In this document: piece after piece, positions 31,939-41,286 of the stretch
Layout of the letters: each line of letters starts with the position of its first letter
Numbering within the stretch: position 1 is the first letter of the stretch
Made by a program: the position numbers and the translations under genes
Notes under the pieces: generated by a model
Seen by the model: only the letters and a program-made list of their open reading frames with translations
What the model was told of the DNA's origin: nothing
Databases searched by the model: none
Assembly: GCF_022352055.1 (NCBI RefSeq)
Contig: NZ_JAKRWM010000021.1
Span: 94,354 to 158,353, forward strand
DNA: 64,000 nt
Direction of reading: 5' to 3'
Source of the DNA: Cohnella mopanensis
GTDB taxonomy: Bacteria; Bacillota; Bacilli; Paenibacillales; Paenibacillaceae

Positions 31939-33132
31939 ATGAGCAGTATACCTAAAATAGTTATTCTGGGAGCAGGCTATGGCGGCGTATTAACCTCGCT
32001 TCGACTGCAAAAGGAATTAAATTATAATGAAGCGGATGTAACATTGGTCAACAAGCATGACTACCATTACATCACGACTCACTTGCACATGCCGGCAGCA
32101 GGAACTGACAATCCGGAAAATGCACGAGTGAACATCTCCAAACTGATCGATGAATTCAAAATCGATTTCGTTAAATCGACGGTCGTGCAAATTCGTCCTC
32201 AAGATCGCAAAGTCATTCTTGAAGATGGTACTTTATCTTACGATTATCTCATTATCGGACTGGGCGGCGAATCTGAAACGTTCGGAATTCCGGGGCTTGG
32301 CGAATATGCGATGAACATTCGCAGCATTAACTCCGTTCGTCTCATTCGCGAGCATATCGAATATCAATTCGCACGCTTCAAACGCGAGCCGCACCGCACG
32401 GATTACTTGACATTCGTTGTCGGCGGCGCCGGATTTACCGGTATTGAATTTATCGGAGAACTCGCAGACCGTATCCCTGAGCTGTGCAAACAGTTCGACG
32501 TAGATCCTTCGCTCGTCAAAATCGTGAATATCGAAGCGGCTCCAACCGCATTGCCAGGCTTCGATCCTGAATTGGTTGAATACGCGATGCAAGTCCTTCA
32601 GAAGAAGGGCGTTACTTTCCGCATCGGTACGGCGATTAAAGAATGTACTCCTGACGGCGTAATCGTCGGAGAAGGCGAAGAAATCAAATCGCAAACGGTT
32701 ATTTGGACCGGCGGCGTACGCGGTAACCGCCTCATTGAAGAAGCTGGCTTCGAAACGATGAGAGGACGCGTTAAAGTAGACGAATTCCTGCGTGCTCCCG
32801 GCCATGATAACGTCTATATTTTGGGCGACAATTCCCTTGTCTTTAACCCAGAAGGACGTCCTTATCCGCCAACGGCGCAAATGGCAATGCAACAAGGCGT
32901 TAACTGCGCGCACAACTTGGTTGCGTCGATCCGTAACCAACCGTTGAAAACTTATTCGTTCTCCAATAAAGGTACCGTTGCATCGCTTGGTAAAGGCGAA
33001 GCAATCGGGGTTGCCTTCGGCAAGAAATATAAAGGCCGCGTAGCTGCATGGTTGAAAAAAGCTATCGATATCCGTTATCTCTTCATTATCGGCGGTATTC
33101 CGTTAGTGCTGCGCAAAGGTAAATTCTTCTAA
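31939..33132 (+). CDS. ndh: Type II NADH dehydrogenase (NDH-2)
   Basis: 397 residues, non-proton-pumping NADH:menaquinone oxidoreductase bound to the inner face of the membrane. I chose ATG 31939 (GGATGGGATC upstream). The FAD motif is VILGAGYGGVLTSLRL, the NADH motif VVGGAGFTGIEFIGEL, and VYILGDNS with the AQMAMQQG quinone-side motif follow. The C-terminal amphipathic tail (FGKKYKGRVAAWLKKAID) fits membrane attachment. A Rex-type box precedes it. The ORF stop overlaps the ATG of a small downstream gene. Confidence 0.95.
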   Translation: MSSIPKIVILGAGYGGVLTSLRLQKELNYNEADVTLVNKHDYHYITTHLHMPAAGTDNPENARVNISKLIDEFKIDFVKSTVVQIRPQDRKVILEDGTLSYDYLIIGLGGESETFGIPGLGEYAMNIRSINSVRLIREHIEYQFARFKREPHRTDYLTFVVGGAGFTGIEFIGELADRIPELCKQFDVDPSLVKIVNIEAAPTALPGFDPELVEYAMQVLQKKGVTFRIGTAIKECTPDGVIVGEGEEIKSQTVIWTGGVRGNRLIEEAGFETMRGRVKVDEFLRAPGHDNVYILGDNSLVFNPEGRPYPPTAQMAMQQGVNCAHNLVASIRNQPLKTYSFSNKGTVASLGKGEAIGVAFGKKYKGRVAAWLKKAIDIRYLFIIGGIPLVLRKGKFF

Positions 33133-33407
33133 TGAGACACTGCAGCGTGCAAGTGCGGGGCCTGTTGACTCGGGATGAGCTGGACCGTTACAACGCGCTG
33201 ATGGAAGTTGGCTCTTATTTAGAATCGCAAAGCCGATACGACCTTGTCGCGACGGTTCAAGCGGAAGTGGATCTTCTCATTCAGCCCGGCATCGAGCGTT
33301 TGAAGGAAAAGGGCCGGGCGAGAGACCGTATGACGCAGGAATATTTGGAAGAGAAGCGTCGTGCGGAGTGGGAAGCGCAGATGCGCGAATTGGAAGACGA
33401 AGATTAA
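33132..33407 (+). CDS. Hypothetical protein coupled to ndh
   Basis: 91 residues, start ATG 33132 overlapping the ndh stop by one base (TAATG), indicating translational coupling. Soluble and highly charged. A C-terminal helix, IERLKEKGRARDRMTQEYLEEKRRAEWEAQMRELEDE, is predicted as coiled coil. The N-terminus has two cysteine-free strands and DRYNALMEVGSYLESQSRYDLVATVQAEVDLL. I do not recognise a family. Its tight link to ndh suggests a role with NDH-2. Confidence 0.7.
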   Translation: MRHCSVQVRGLLTRDELDRYNALMEVGSYLESQSRYDLVATVQAEVDLLIQPGIERLKEKGRARDRMTQEYLEEKRRAEWEAQMRELEDED

Positions 33408-33415
33408 GTTGGAAG

Positions 33416-33464
33416 CCGGATTCGGAATCCCTGTGTCATGGGGAGTCTGAATCCGGTTTTTTTT
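33416..33464 (+). terminator. Terminator after the ndh operon
   Basis: CCGGATTC (33416-33423) pairs with GAATCCGG (33449-33456), with an inner partial stem, then eight T. Confidence 0.88.
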
Positions 33465-33541
33465 GTTTTCCCGAAGTGATGAGTTTATGCACGCTTTTCG
33501 GTGTAGAATAGGGTTACATACTTATTCAGGGAGGGATCGTA

Positions 33542-34960
33542 ATGTCTGGACGAATCGAGAAAGATTCTATTGGAAGCAAAGAGGTTCCAAACTCGGTTTA
33601 TTACGGTATTCAAACGCTGAGGGCCGTGGAAAATTTTCCGATTACCGGCGTTCCCGTTCACCCAGAGCTTGTCATTGCTTTAGCTCGCGTGAAGAAAGCG
33701 GCCGCTCGGGCTAACATGGAGCTGAAACGGCTGCCTCATGAAATTGGACAAGCTATTATTCAAGCATCGGAAGAAGTAGCCGGAGGGCAATGGGCGGACC
33801 AATTTATCGTCGACTCCATTCAAGGCGGGGCGGGTACGTCCATTAACATGAACATGAACGAAGTTCTTGCGAATCGGGCTTTAGAAATTATGGGTCACGT
33901 TAAAGGCAATTATTTCCATTGCAGCCCTAATAATCATGTCAATATGTCTCAATCGACGAACGATGCGATTCCAACGGCGCTGAGAATAGCCGCTTACGTT
34001 TTGACGGGACAGTTACTTGCCACCATGAAGGAAGTGCAAGAAGGCTTCGCGTCGAAACAAGTCGAATTCGACGACGTGATCAAAATGGGGCGCACCCATC
34101 TGCAGGATGCGGTACCGATTCGAATGGGGCAAGAATTCGGAGCATACGCCAAGGTGCTCGATCGGGATATCGGTCGGATTACGAGAGCGGCAGAAGGGCT
34201 GCTCTCCGTGAACATGGGTGCGACTGCCGTTGGAACCGGGCTTAATGCTACGTTGGACTATATCCGGCTTGTCGTGGAGCATCTGGCGGACGATCTACGC
34301 ATTCCGATTCATTCGGCGGCCGATTTGGTAGACGCTACGCAAAATACGGATGCTTATACTGAACTTTCCGCAGCTTTAAAGGTATGCGCCGTTAATTTGT
34401 CCAAAATCTGCAACGACATTCGAATGATGGCTTCGGGTCCGCATGTCGGGTTGAACGAGCTTAAGTTGCCTCCTAGACAGCCGGGATCCTCGATTATGCC
34501 GGGTAAAGTGAACCCGGTCATGGCAGAGGTCGTGAATCAAGTCGCCTTCCAAGTGATGGGGAACGATCACACGATCTGCATGGCGTCGGAAGCGGGCCAA
34601 TTCGAGCTTAACGTGATGGGGCCGGTGATCGCGTTTAACCTGCTGCAATCTCTTCAGATTATGCAGAGAGGACTGGATGTCTTTCATCGTTTCGCGCTGG
34701 AAGGAATGGAAGCGAATCGGGCGAGATGCCGGGCCTATGTCGATCAGAGCTTCGGCATCGTAACGGCTTTGAATCCTCATCTAGGTTACGACGTTGCGGC
34801 ACAATTAGTGAAGGAAGCGACGGCAACGGGGTTGACGCTCAAGGAATTGATTCTGGAAAGAGGGCTGCTTACGCCTGAAGAAATGGACGAAATTTTGGAT
34901 CCCGTACAAATGACGACTCCGGGAATCGCAGGAGAAAGGCTATTGAAGGATCAAACTTAA
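33542..34960 (+). CDS. aspA: Aspartate ammonia-lyase
   Basis: 472 residues of the fumarase/aspartase superfamily; converts L-aspartate to fumarate and ammonia. The catalytic loop GSSIMPGKVNPVMAE is at residues 315-329. The N-terminal RIEKDSIGSKEVPNSVYYGIQTLRAVENF and GAGTSINMNMNEVLANRALE match aspartase more than class II fumarase (in which the latter region begins GSGTQ-NMN). Start ATG behind AGGGAGGGATCG. It is monocistronic, closed by a strong bidirectional terminator, and feeds fumarate to the TCA cycle. Confidence 0.93.
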   Translation: MSGRIEKDSIGSKEVPNSVYYGIQTLRAVENFPITGVPVHPELVIALARVKKAAARANMELKRLPHEIGQAIIQASEEVAGGQWADQFIVDSIQGGAGTSINMNMNEVLANRALEIMGHVKGNYFHCSPNNHVNMSQSTNDAIPTALRIAAYVLTGQLLATMKEVQEGFASKQVEFDDVIKMGRTHLQDAVPIRMGQEFGAYAKVLDRDIGRITRAAEGLLSVNMGATAVGTGLNATLDYIRLVVEHLADDLRIPIHSAADLVDATQNTDAYTELSAALKVCAVNLSKICNDIRMMASGPHVGLNELKLPPRQPGSSIMPGKVNPVMAEVVNQVAFQVMGNDHTICMASEAGQFELNVMGPVIAFNLLQSLQIMQRGLDVFHRFALEGMEANRARCRAYVDQSFGIVTALNPHLGYDVAAQLVKEATATGLTLKELILERGLLTPEEMDEILDPVQMTTPGIAGERLLKDQT

Positions 34961-34973
34961 TTGCACTAATATA

Positions 34974-35019
34974 AAAAAAGTCCGTGCCTCTCTCGATTGC
35001 GAGAGAGGCACGGACTTTT
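34974..35019. terminator. Bidirectional terminator between aspA and hemQ
   Basis: AAAGTCCGTGCCTCTCTCG pairs perfectly with its reverse complement around ATTG. There is an A-run on the left and TTTT on the right, so both convergent genes can stop here. Confidence 0.95.
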
Positions 35020-35032
35020 GCGAGATGACGAT

Positions 35033-35779
35033 TTATTGTTGAAGCAATTGCGTTAGCGATTCGCCAGTCAGAAGATTGCCGACGTAGAACGCGCCGAACT
35101 CGCCGTAACGAGCGCTTACTTCATCGAAGCGCATTTCGTAAACGAGTTTCTTGAACTGCAGCGCGTCGTCCGCGAACAAGGTAACTCCCCATTCCCAATC
35201 ATCGAACCCGACGGAACCGGAAATAACTTGCTTTACCTTGCCGGCGTAACCGCGGCCGATCATGCCATGGCTTCTCATTAACGATTTGCGATCTTCCATC
35301 GGCAACATGTACCAATTGTCCTGAAGGTCGCGTTTTTTGTTCATCGGGTAGAAGCAAATATGTTTGCTCTTAGGTAAAATCGGCTTCAAGCGAGCGACGA
35401 TCTCCGGAACTTGGAGCGGATCGACGCCTGGCGCCGCCATATAATTGCTTAGCTCTACGACGCTGACATAAGAATATTCCTTACGGGTATACTTGGCGAA
35501 GGTGGAACGGTTGAACGCATTCTCGATCGCGTTCAGCTCCTCTAACGTTTCCCGTAAATGCATGAAGATCAGATCAGCCTTCTGCCCCACGATCGAGTAG
35601 AGCGCTAAGCTGCCTTCTTTGCGCGCTTCAACGGCTTCCCACTCGGATACGAGCTTCGATAGCTCCGTTAAAGCGACATCCTTGTCCGCGGGTGACGCGG
35701 CATTCCAAGCTTGCCAATCGATACTGCGCAAATCGTGCAATACGTACCAGCCATCCAATGTTTGAGCGGCTTCACTCAT
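35033..35779 (-). CDS. hemQ: Coproheme decarboxylase HemQ (chlorite-dismutase family)
   Basis: 248 residues; last step of the Firmicute coproporphyrin-dependent heme pathway, turning coproheme to heme b using peroxide. The catalytic Tyr is Tyr144 in CFYPMNKKR and the proximal heme ligand is His171 in RSHGMIGR. The DNWYMLP segment and the N-terminal GWYVLHDLR are also family-typical. Start ATG behind AAGGAGTGATC. It fits with ctaA and ctaB in the window, which use its product. Confidence 0.95.
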   Translation of the reverse strand: MSEAAQTLDGWYVLHDLRSIDWQAWNAASPADKDVALTELSKLVSEWEAVEARKEGSLALYSIVGQKADLIFMHLRETLEELNAIENAFNRSTFAKYTRKEYSYVSVVELSNYMAAPGVDPLQVPEIVARLKPILPKSKHICFYPMNKKRDLQDNWYMLPMEDRKSLMRSHGMIGRGYAGKVKQVISGSVGFDDWEWGVTLFADDALQFKKLVYEMRFDEVSARYGEFGAFYVGNLLTGESLTQLLQQ

Positions 35780-35975
35780 GAATGATCACTCCTTGTCCAA
35801 CATACTTTTCCCATTGTAGCCCAATTGAGCGGGAAGGGGCAAACCATTGAACGCTTCATCGGCAGGAAAATAGGTCTTCCTTTTCTTTTGTTCACATCTC
35901 ATTCACACCCTGCTCGTTGACTGACGGTAAACCAACTTGTAAACTGGTACAGTACACTATTTTGGAGGGACTATC

Positions 35976-36287
35976 ATGACCGGTGGAATACTCGGCGGGA
36001 TTTTATTTGGAATCGTCGGCTCGTTGCTCTGTCTGGTGCTCTTTTTCGGCATCGGTTTCATATTGAACATGTTGATCAAGACGACCTGGTTTCCACTTTG
36101 GATGTTCCTGATCATTGTCACGCCGTTGGGCATCTGGCAGCTGTGGCAGAGTGACTTAAGCGTAACCGAAAATATACAATCGTTGCTCGTATCCGATACG
36201 ATTCTTATCGTGGCAGGGGCAATCGGCGCATACTTGAGCGGCTGGTCGATCCGGGCGCTGCGGCGCGGCGGTTACAAAATGTTCTAA
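35976..36287 (+). CDS. YuiB-like membrane protein
   Basis: 103 residues with three membrane segments: GGILFGIVGSLLCLVLFFGIGFILNMLI, LWMFLIIVTPLGIW and TILIVAGAIGAYLSGWSI. The FFGIGFILNMLIKTTW part is like Bacillus YuiB, which lies near yumB and yumC there. Start ATG behind TTGGAGGGAC. Function unknown. It is 20 bp from gtrA and probably co-transcribed. Confidence 0.72.
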   Translation: MTGGILGGILFGIVGSLLCLVLFFGIGFILNMLIKTTWFPLWMFLIIVTPLGIWQLWQSDLSVTENIQSLLVSDTILIVAGAIGAYLSGWSIRALRRGGYKMF

Positions 36288-36307
36288 GTTCGGTCAGGAG
36301 GAGTCGC

Positions 36308-36724
36308 ATGCTCCGATTATCGGAAAGTAAAAGATTGGCGAAATTCGCGATCGTGGGCGGGTTAAACACGGGAGTGGATTTCGCTGTTTTTTGTGCGTTG
36401 GTATACGGACTCGGCTTCGGGTCATTCTGGGCCCAAGCGATATCTTACTTAGTGGGCGTAGCCAATAGTTATTTGCTCAATAGGTATTGGACGTTCCAGG
36501 TTAAGGAGAAGCAGAGCGCGGCCGAGCTCGTTCGTTTCATAGTGATCAACCTATTGTCGTTCGGCGCTTCTACGTTGGTGTTGTTAAGTTTGGAAAGCTG
36601 GGGGACAGAACCTGCCTTGGCGAAAATGATATCCGTCGTGTGCTCGCTTGCCGTCAATTATATCGGTTATCGATTATGGGTATTTCGGGCTCAAGAGAAG
36701 CGCAGCGAGGTAACAAGCGAATAG
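36308..36724 (+). CDS. GtrA family membrane protein
   Basis: 138 residues with four membrane segments. The GtrA features are FAIVGGLNTGVDFAVFCALVY, then YLVGVANSYLLNRYWTFQV, and a C-terminal SLAVNYIGYRLWVF. The family is thought to help move undecaprenyl-phosphate-linked sugars across the membrane for cell-envelope glycans. Start ATG behind GTCAGGAGGAGTCG. No glycosyltransferase lies next to it, so the partner is unknown. Confidence 0.9.
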   Translation: MLRLSESKRLAKFAIVGGLNTGVDFAVFCALVYGLGFGSFWAQAISYLVGVANSYLLNRYWTFQVKEKQSAAELVRFIVINLLSFGASTLVLLSLESWGTEPALAKMISVVCSLAVNYIGYRLWVFRAQEKRSEVTSE

Positions 36725-36731
36725 AAAAATC

Positions 36732-36804
36732 ATAGACTCGCTAGGGTGGAAAGCGCAAATGACGGATCATTCCGAGCATTCTGCTACTCTAGGAGTCTTT
36801 TTTT
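36732..36804 (+). terminator. Possible terminator after gtrA
   Basis: AGACTC (36732-36737) pairs with GAGTCT (36793-36798) across a long loop, followed by seven T. Weak stem for its size, but the T-run and position fit. Confidence 0.5.
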
Positions 36805-36879
36805 ACATCTCATCGGTCGGGTCATTTTATGCTACAATAGAACAATCATTATTTATCGAAAAGAGTTGTCTCTCTCTCA

Positions 36880-38367
36880 ATGCGCGTGTCGAATATCATG
36901 GAGTTTACGGAAAATCACCGTTATTTTACGAGTCGTGAATTTGCCCTTAGCGCTTTGGATCGCAAAGTGTTTATCAGTCTGTACCAGCCAATGGTAGGGG
37001 CGATTTCCGCTGCTCTCTATTTGCTTCTCTATCATCAATTCGCGGAGGAATACGCAGGCTATTCCACGTTAGAGCCGCAGCGCAAGCTATTGCTCGGCCT
37101 GGGTCTAGAGCTTAATGCCGCAGGCCGCCAAACGGCGATTGACGCGGCTTCCAGACTTGAAGCCGTAGGGCTGATGCAAGTGTACCGCAATCATAATCCA
37201 TTAACGGAAGAATCGATATATGAGTATGTCTTGCTTAAGCCGCTTAGTTCGGCAGAGTTTTTCTCTAATGTACATCTAACGCTTCTGCTCAGGGACAAAC
37301 TAGGCAAAAGCGCGCTAGTGGAGCTTCGTGAAGGGTTTGCCGCCCAGCAACCGCCGGAGCTTGCCCGTTTCGTGAATCGGGAAGAAGCGACGATGCCCTT
37401 CTACGAGATGTTCCGTATTAGTTCGGGGCCGATGGATCCCGAGCTTGAGCTTGGATGGGCGGAAAGCGCGACAGCCAAAGAACGGAAATCTGCTTTCCAG
37501 CCGCAGGAGCGCATTCGCCATGGCGACATGCTGCTACGGTTTCCGCGAGGATCGGCCAATCGAGGCTTCGTGGAAAGGCTGAATCGCGCACCTGAATCGA
37601 TGGCCCAATTAAATTATTTAGCTTATAAATTTAATCTGGAAGTACCGGAAATTTGCCGTCTTCTCGATGAAGACGGGATATTTCACGCGAACGGCACGCT
37701 CCTATGGGACGAGCTGCAGAACCGCGCGAATCTCATGTACCGTCAAGATCGCAAACGCGATGAGGAACGGGAACGGTTCCTCGCGCGCGGGGAGATCCGT
37801 CAGCCGTTGGAGGCTCACGATCAAGGAACGGCGAATGCCTCGCTGCAATTAGACATCCCCGAGCGGTTCGAGGGGGACGTTACCGTCGCTACCTATAACG
37901 AAATGCTGCGGCGAGAACCTTATACGAGAATGCTTGAGCGCTATTTTCCGGGAGCGGTTCCCGATCAATTCGTCAATATTTTCGAACGTATCGACATCAA
38001 CTATAAGTTGCCTGAGCCGGTCATAAACGTACTTATTCACTATGTCTTTTCTTTGAGCCGCGCGCAGCGGTTAACGAAATCGTTCGTCGATTCCATTGCG
38101 TCCAATATGTTGGCCAAAGGTATCGATACGTTGGACAAAGCCGTCATGTATATACGCGAGCAAGAAAAACTGAATGAATCGTTGGAGCGTAAGCGCAAGG
38201 GCGAAGAGCCCGCGCGGGTGGGAACAAGCTCTTACGGAGCTGGGCGAAATACGAGGCGCAAGCCGGCTATGTCGGTCGTTAAGGACACCGGGCCAGCCCA
38301 AGAGGTAACGCCTGAAGAACTCGAGAAAATGCTTGAGCTCGCCAGGGAATTGAAAGACAAAAGCTAG
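36880..38367 (+). CDS. dnaB: Replication initiation and membrane attachment protein DnaB (Firmicute type)
   Basis: 495 residues. Despite the name this is the Bacillus helicase-loading co-factor, not a helicase. The N-terminal part (FTENHRYFTSREFALSALDRKVFISLYQPMVGAISAALYLLLYHQ) is the DnaB/DnaD winged-helix region and the DnaD-like C-terminal part reads EMLRREPYTRMLERYFPG, then NVLIHYVFSLSR. Start is ATG 36880 or ATG 36898; neither has a good ribosome site. dnaI follows 47 bp on, as in Bacillus. Confidence 0.92.
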   Translation: MRVSNIMEFTENHRYFTSREFALSALDRKVFISLYQPMVGAISAALYLLLYHQFAEEYAGYSTLEPQRKLLLGLGLELNAAGRQTAIDAASRLEAVGLMQVYRNHNPLTEESIYEYVLLKPLSSAEFFSNVHLTLLLRDKLGKSALVELREGFAAQQPPELARFVNREEATMPFYEMFRISSGPMDPELELGWAESATAKERKSAFQPQERIRHGDMLLRFPRGSANRGFVERLNRAPESMAQLNYLAYKFNLEVPEICRLLDEDGIFHANGTLLWDELQNRANLMYRQDRKRDEERERFLARGEIRQPLEAHDQGTANASLQLDIPERFEGDVTVATYNEMLRREPYTRMLERYFPGAVPDQFVNIFERIDINYKLPEPVINVLIHYVFSLSRAQRLTKSFVDSIASNMLAKGIDTLDKAVMYIREQEKLNESLERKRKGEEPARVGTSSYGAGRNTRRKPAMSVVKDTGPAQEVTPEELEKMLELARELKDKS

Positions 38368-38414
38368 CTCTTGCGTAAAATTCGAGACGACTCGAGCATG
38401 AGGAGGAACGGGAA

Positions 38415-39365
38415 ATGGAATCACTGGGAGAGGCGCTGCGCCACATGCCTTCGTTGCAAGGCAGGGCAAACGGGGAACAAATCGCAAATCAGGTATTAAA
38501 CGACCCGCTCGTTCTTAAACTGCGTTCTCGTTTCCCCGACTTGAACGAGACCGTGCTGCGGGCGAATTTAAATCGGCTCTATCAGATGACTACGGAGTAT
38601 AGGGCGTGCAAGGAATGCCCCGGACTAGCTCTGTGCCCGAATGATATGCAAGGCCATTCCACGGGAATCAACTGCGTTGAGATCAACGGACGTTGGCAGA
38701 TGAACGACTATAAAACCGCTTGCTCCAAATGGACGGCCAATGAGCAGCAAGAACAAATCAAGCGAAGAATCACAAGTTTCTACGTCGACGAAACCGTCTT
38801 GGGAGAGCATTATGACGAGGCGGAAATGCTTAAACTGGATGCGAATCGCGTACTTGCCGTGAATCAATTGCAAAACTATGTTCGGACGACGATCAACGAT
38901 GGCTTGCAGAAGCAAGGGCTTTACCTTAAAGGCGATTTCGGCACGGGGAAAACGTACTTAGCGGGATATTTGCTCCAGAAGCTGGCTAAAGAAGGATTTT
39001 CCGGAGTCATCGTCTACATGCCGGAGTTCGTAGAGGATGCCAAAGCGCTCATGTTCGAGCCCCAGAAGCTTAAAGAAACGATAACGCTCATGAAGGACGC
39101 CGATCTGCTCGTCTTCGACGATATCGGCGCCGAGAATTTAACCCCATGGGTCAGAGATCACGTGCTCGGAGCGATTCTTAATCACCGGATGAATCGTAAA
39201 CCGACCTTCTACACGTCTAACCATGATCTTGACGATCTGGAAAGGCATTTCAGCTTTACGCATAAGGAAGGCGAAGAGATGCACAAAGGGCAAAGGCTAA
39301 TGGACCGCGTACGCCCGTTCGTTGATGTCATCCATGTTCGCGGTCGCAATCAACGCGGCTCGTAG
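38415..39365 (+). CDS. dnaI: Primosomal helicase loader DnaI
   Basis: 316 residues. AAA+ ATPase that loads the DnaC replicative helicase with DnaB and DnaD at replication origins. Walker A is GDFGTGKT (173-180) and Walker B LLVFDDIG (231-238). An N-terminal zinc-binding helicase-interaction domain carries Cys65, Cys68, Cys74, Cys87 and Cys103. The DHVLGAILNHRM and FYTSNHDLDDLERHF (sensor 1) segments are typical. Start ATG behind GAGGAGGAACGGG. Together with the Sda-DnaA unit, the window holds several replication-control genes. Confidence 0.95.
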   Translation: MESLGEALRHMPSLQGRANGEQIANQVLNDPLVLKLRSRFPDLNETVLRANLNRLYQMTTEYRACKECPGLALCPNDMQGHSTGINCVEINGRWQMNDYKTACSKWTANEQQEQIKRRITSFYVDETVLGEHYDEAEMLKLDANRVLAVNQLQNYVRTTINDGLQKQGLYLKGDFGTGKTYLAGYLLQKLAKEGFSGVIVYMPEFVEDAKALMFEPQKLKETITLMKDADLLVFDDIGAENLTPWVRDHVLGAILNHRMNRKPTFYTSNHDLDDLERHFSFTHKEGEEMHKGQRLMDRVRPFVDVIHVRGRNQRGS

Positions 39366-39396
39366 TTGTTATGACCAATGGAAACGGGGCTAATTC

Positions 39397-40539
39397 GTGA
39401 GCTTGCAATTCAATCGTAAGTGGGGATTGGTGGATGGATTTGCCGTCAGTCTCCGCTTTATTTGGTTTATATCCCTGCTCGTCAGTTTATGGCTTAGCGA
39501 TATTCCAGGCGGCAACGAATGGGTCGTCGTTTGGCTCGTATCCGTCTACCTGATTCCTCAACTGTTTTATTTGCCTCGGTCATTCAAGCCCACTCTCTAT
39601 ATTCTAAGTGAAATGCTATTAAACGGAGTCTTTAACGTCTACATAGTCGTTCATTTTCCGGAAGCCCAAAGTAACTTTATCATTCCTATATTTATCATCA
39701 GCCTGTTGTCTACACGGAAGTCGTTGCCTTGGATCTTGTTGGCTTGTTTTGCCGTCATTCCAGGTTGTCTATTGTTTTGGGGACAGTTAACGGTCGATTC
39801 GCTATTAAGTTTGTGGATGAACTATTTTATTTTTTTCGCCTTTGGATTTGGTTTCCGAGTATTTCTGGAGCAGAAGCGGCAGTTGACTGAGAAAAATCGC
39901 GAATTAGAGAACTACAATCGTCAAATCGAGAAACTGGCGATCGTAGAGGAACGCAATCGAATGTCTCGGGAATTGCATGATACGGTAGGGCATTCCCTTA
40001 TTGCCTCGGTCATTGCGATGGAAGCGGTCGAAGCTCTGATTGAACCGCACCCTTCTCAAGCGAAACAAAGGCTGAATGAACTCATCACCTATGCTAGAAA
40101 CCATTTGGATGATTTTCGCCACACGGTTCATCAGCTGTCTATGACGGAATTGAAGCAAACGCTATCGGAAATCGTTCGACAAACGATTTCTGAATTTTCG
40201 AAACAAACGGGAACCGATATTCAATTCGAGGTGCAAGGCGCGGAACGGATCGTTAAAGAGTCGTTTAAGCTTACTTTTCTTCGCGGTTTGCAGGAAGCGT
40301 TAACGAATGCCAAGAAGCACGGAAAAGCGATGCGGATAACCGTAGATCTAATTTACACGGAAGATTTCATAGAGATGAAGGTCAACGATGATGGGGTTGG
40401 ACATGTCCAGTTAAAACCTGGCTTCGGCATAGAAAACATGAGAGATAGGGTGGAGAGCTTAGGCGGCGAGGTTTCCATCGTTTCGGTCGTTGGCGAAGGA
40501 ACCACATTATCCGTTATTGTTCCGGTCAGGAGTGTATAA
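39397..40539 (+). CDS. Sensor histidine kinase (NarL-partner, HisKA_3 type)
   Basis: 380 residues. Four to five N-terminal membrane segments (15-155) with no large extracellular domain suggest it senses membrane or envelope state, like LiaS/DesK. Then come a coiled linker, the DHp motif EERNRMSRELHDTVGHSLIA with phospho-acceptor His194, and a HATPase domain (QEALTNAKKHGKA, NDDGVGH, GFGIENMRDRVESLGG). Start GTG 39397. Its response regulator starts 4 bp after the stop. Confidence 0.92.
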   Translation: MSLQFNRKWGLVDGFAVSLRFIWFISLLVSLWLSDIPGGNEWVVVWLVSVYLIPQLFYLPRSFKPTLYILSEMLLNGVFNVYIVVHFPEAQSNFIIPIFIISLLSTRKSLPWILLACFAVIPGCLLFWGQLTVDSLLSLWMNYFIFFAFGFGFRVFLEQKRQLTEKNRELENYNRQIEKLAIVEERNRMSRELHDTVGHSLIASVIAMEAVEALIEPHPSQAKQRLNELITYARNHLDDFRHTVHQLSMTELKQTLSEIVRQTISEFSKQTGTDIQFEVQGAERIVKESFKLTFLRGLQEALTNAKKHGKAMRITVDLIYTEDFIEMKVNDDGVGHVQLKPGFGIENMRDRVESLGGEVSIVSVVGEGTTLSVIVPVRSV

Positions 40540-40543
40540 GCGC

Positions 40544-41188
40544 ATGGATCGCATTAAAATCAGTATCGCGGAAGATCAAGAGCTCATTCGTTCGAGTTTG
40601 CAAATCGTCTTGAATATGGAGCCAGATCTAGAAGTTATCCATGTCGCCGAAGATGGGGAACAACTTCTTAAGCTTTGCGAGAACGAGCTGCCCGATCTTA
40701 TTCTTATGGATCTCTATATGCCCGTAATGAATGGGATTGAGGCTACTAAGAGGGTGAAGGCGAAGTACCCGCAAGTCAAAGTCGTCATGCTGACTTCTTT
40801 TCAGGAAATGGACGATGTGATCGAAGTACTAAGCGAGGGCGCGGACAGCTATCTATTAAAAGCGATGGATCGGAAAAAGCTGGTGGATAGCCTTCGCATC
40901 GTGGCCAATGGAGGTACTTTGATTAACGATGAGGTTGCCAAAACGCTGTTCAAAAACCATCTTCGCAAAAATCCGGAAGGCAGCGAAGAGGTGCTAGATC
41001 GGTTTCAGTTCAGCCAAAGGGAAAAGGACGTGCTACGCTGTATGAAGGATGGATTGTCCAATCCGGACATCGCGGAGAAATTGTTCTTATCGATGGGGAC
41101 GGTCAAAAATTATATTTCTAGCATTTATGCGAAGTTGAACGTATCCGATCGGCATGAGGCGTTAAGGAAAATTCGCGAGATCATTTGA
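40544..41188 (+). CDS. NarL/FixJ-family response regulator
   Basis: 214 residues, start ATG 40544 behind AGGAGTG. The receiver domain has the acidic pair E10-D11 and phospho-acceptor Asp56 (LILMDLYMPVMNG), with the LTSF and K109-region switch residues. A LuxR-type helix-turn-helix is at the C-terminus (FSQREKDVLRCMKDGLSNPDIAEKLFLSMGTVKNYISSIYAKL). Works with the preceding kinase. The CPBP gene 100 bp downstream is the likely target or partner. Confidence 0.92.
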   Translation: MDRIKISIAEDQELIRSSLQIVLNMEPDLEVIHVAEDGEQLLKLCENELPDLILMDLYMPVMNGIEATKRVKAKYPQVKVVMLTSFQEMDDVIEVLSEGADSYLLKAMDRKKLVDSLRIVANGGTLINDEVAKTLFKNHLRKNPEGSEEVLDRFQFSQREKDVLRCMKDGLSNPDIAEKLFLSMGTVKNYISSIYAKLNVSDRHEALRKIREII

Positions 41189-41286
41189 AAACAACCCTCT
41201 CTTATGACTTTTTCCTGACCTCCCTCACTATCTCGATATGACCAATGGGGCTTACACTTTCCGTATGAGGAAGTGGAGGGACTTTC

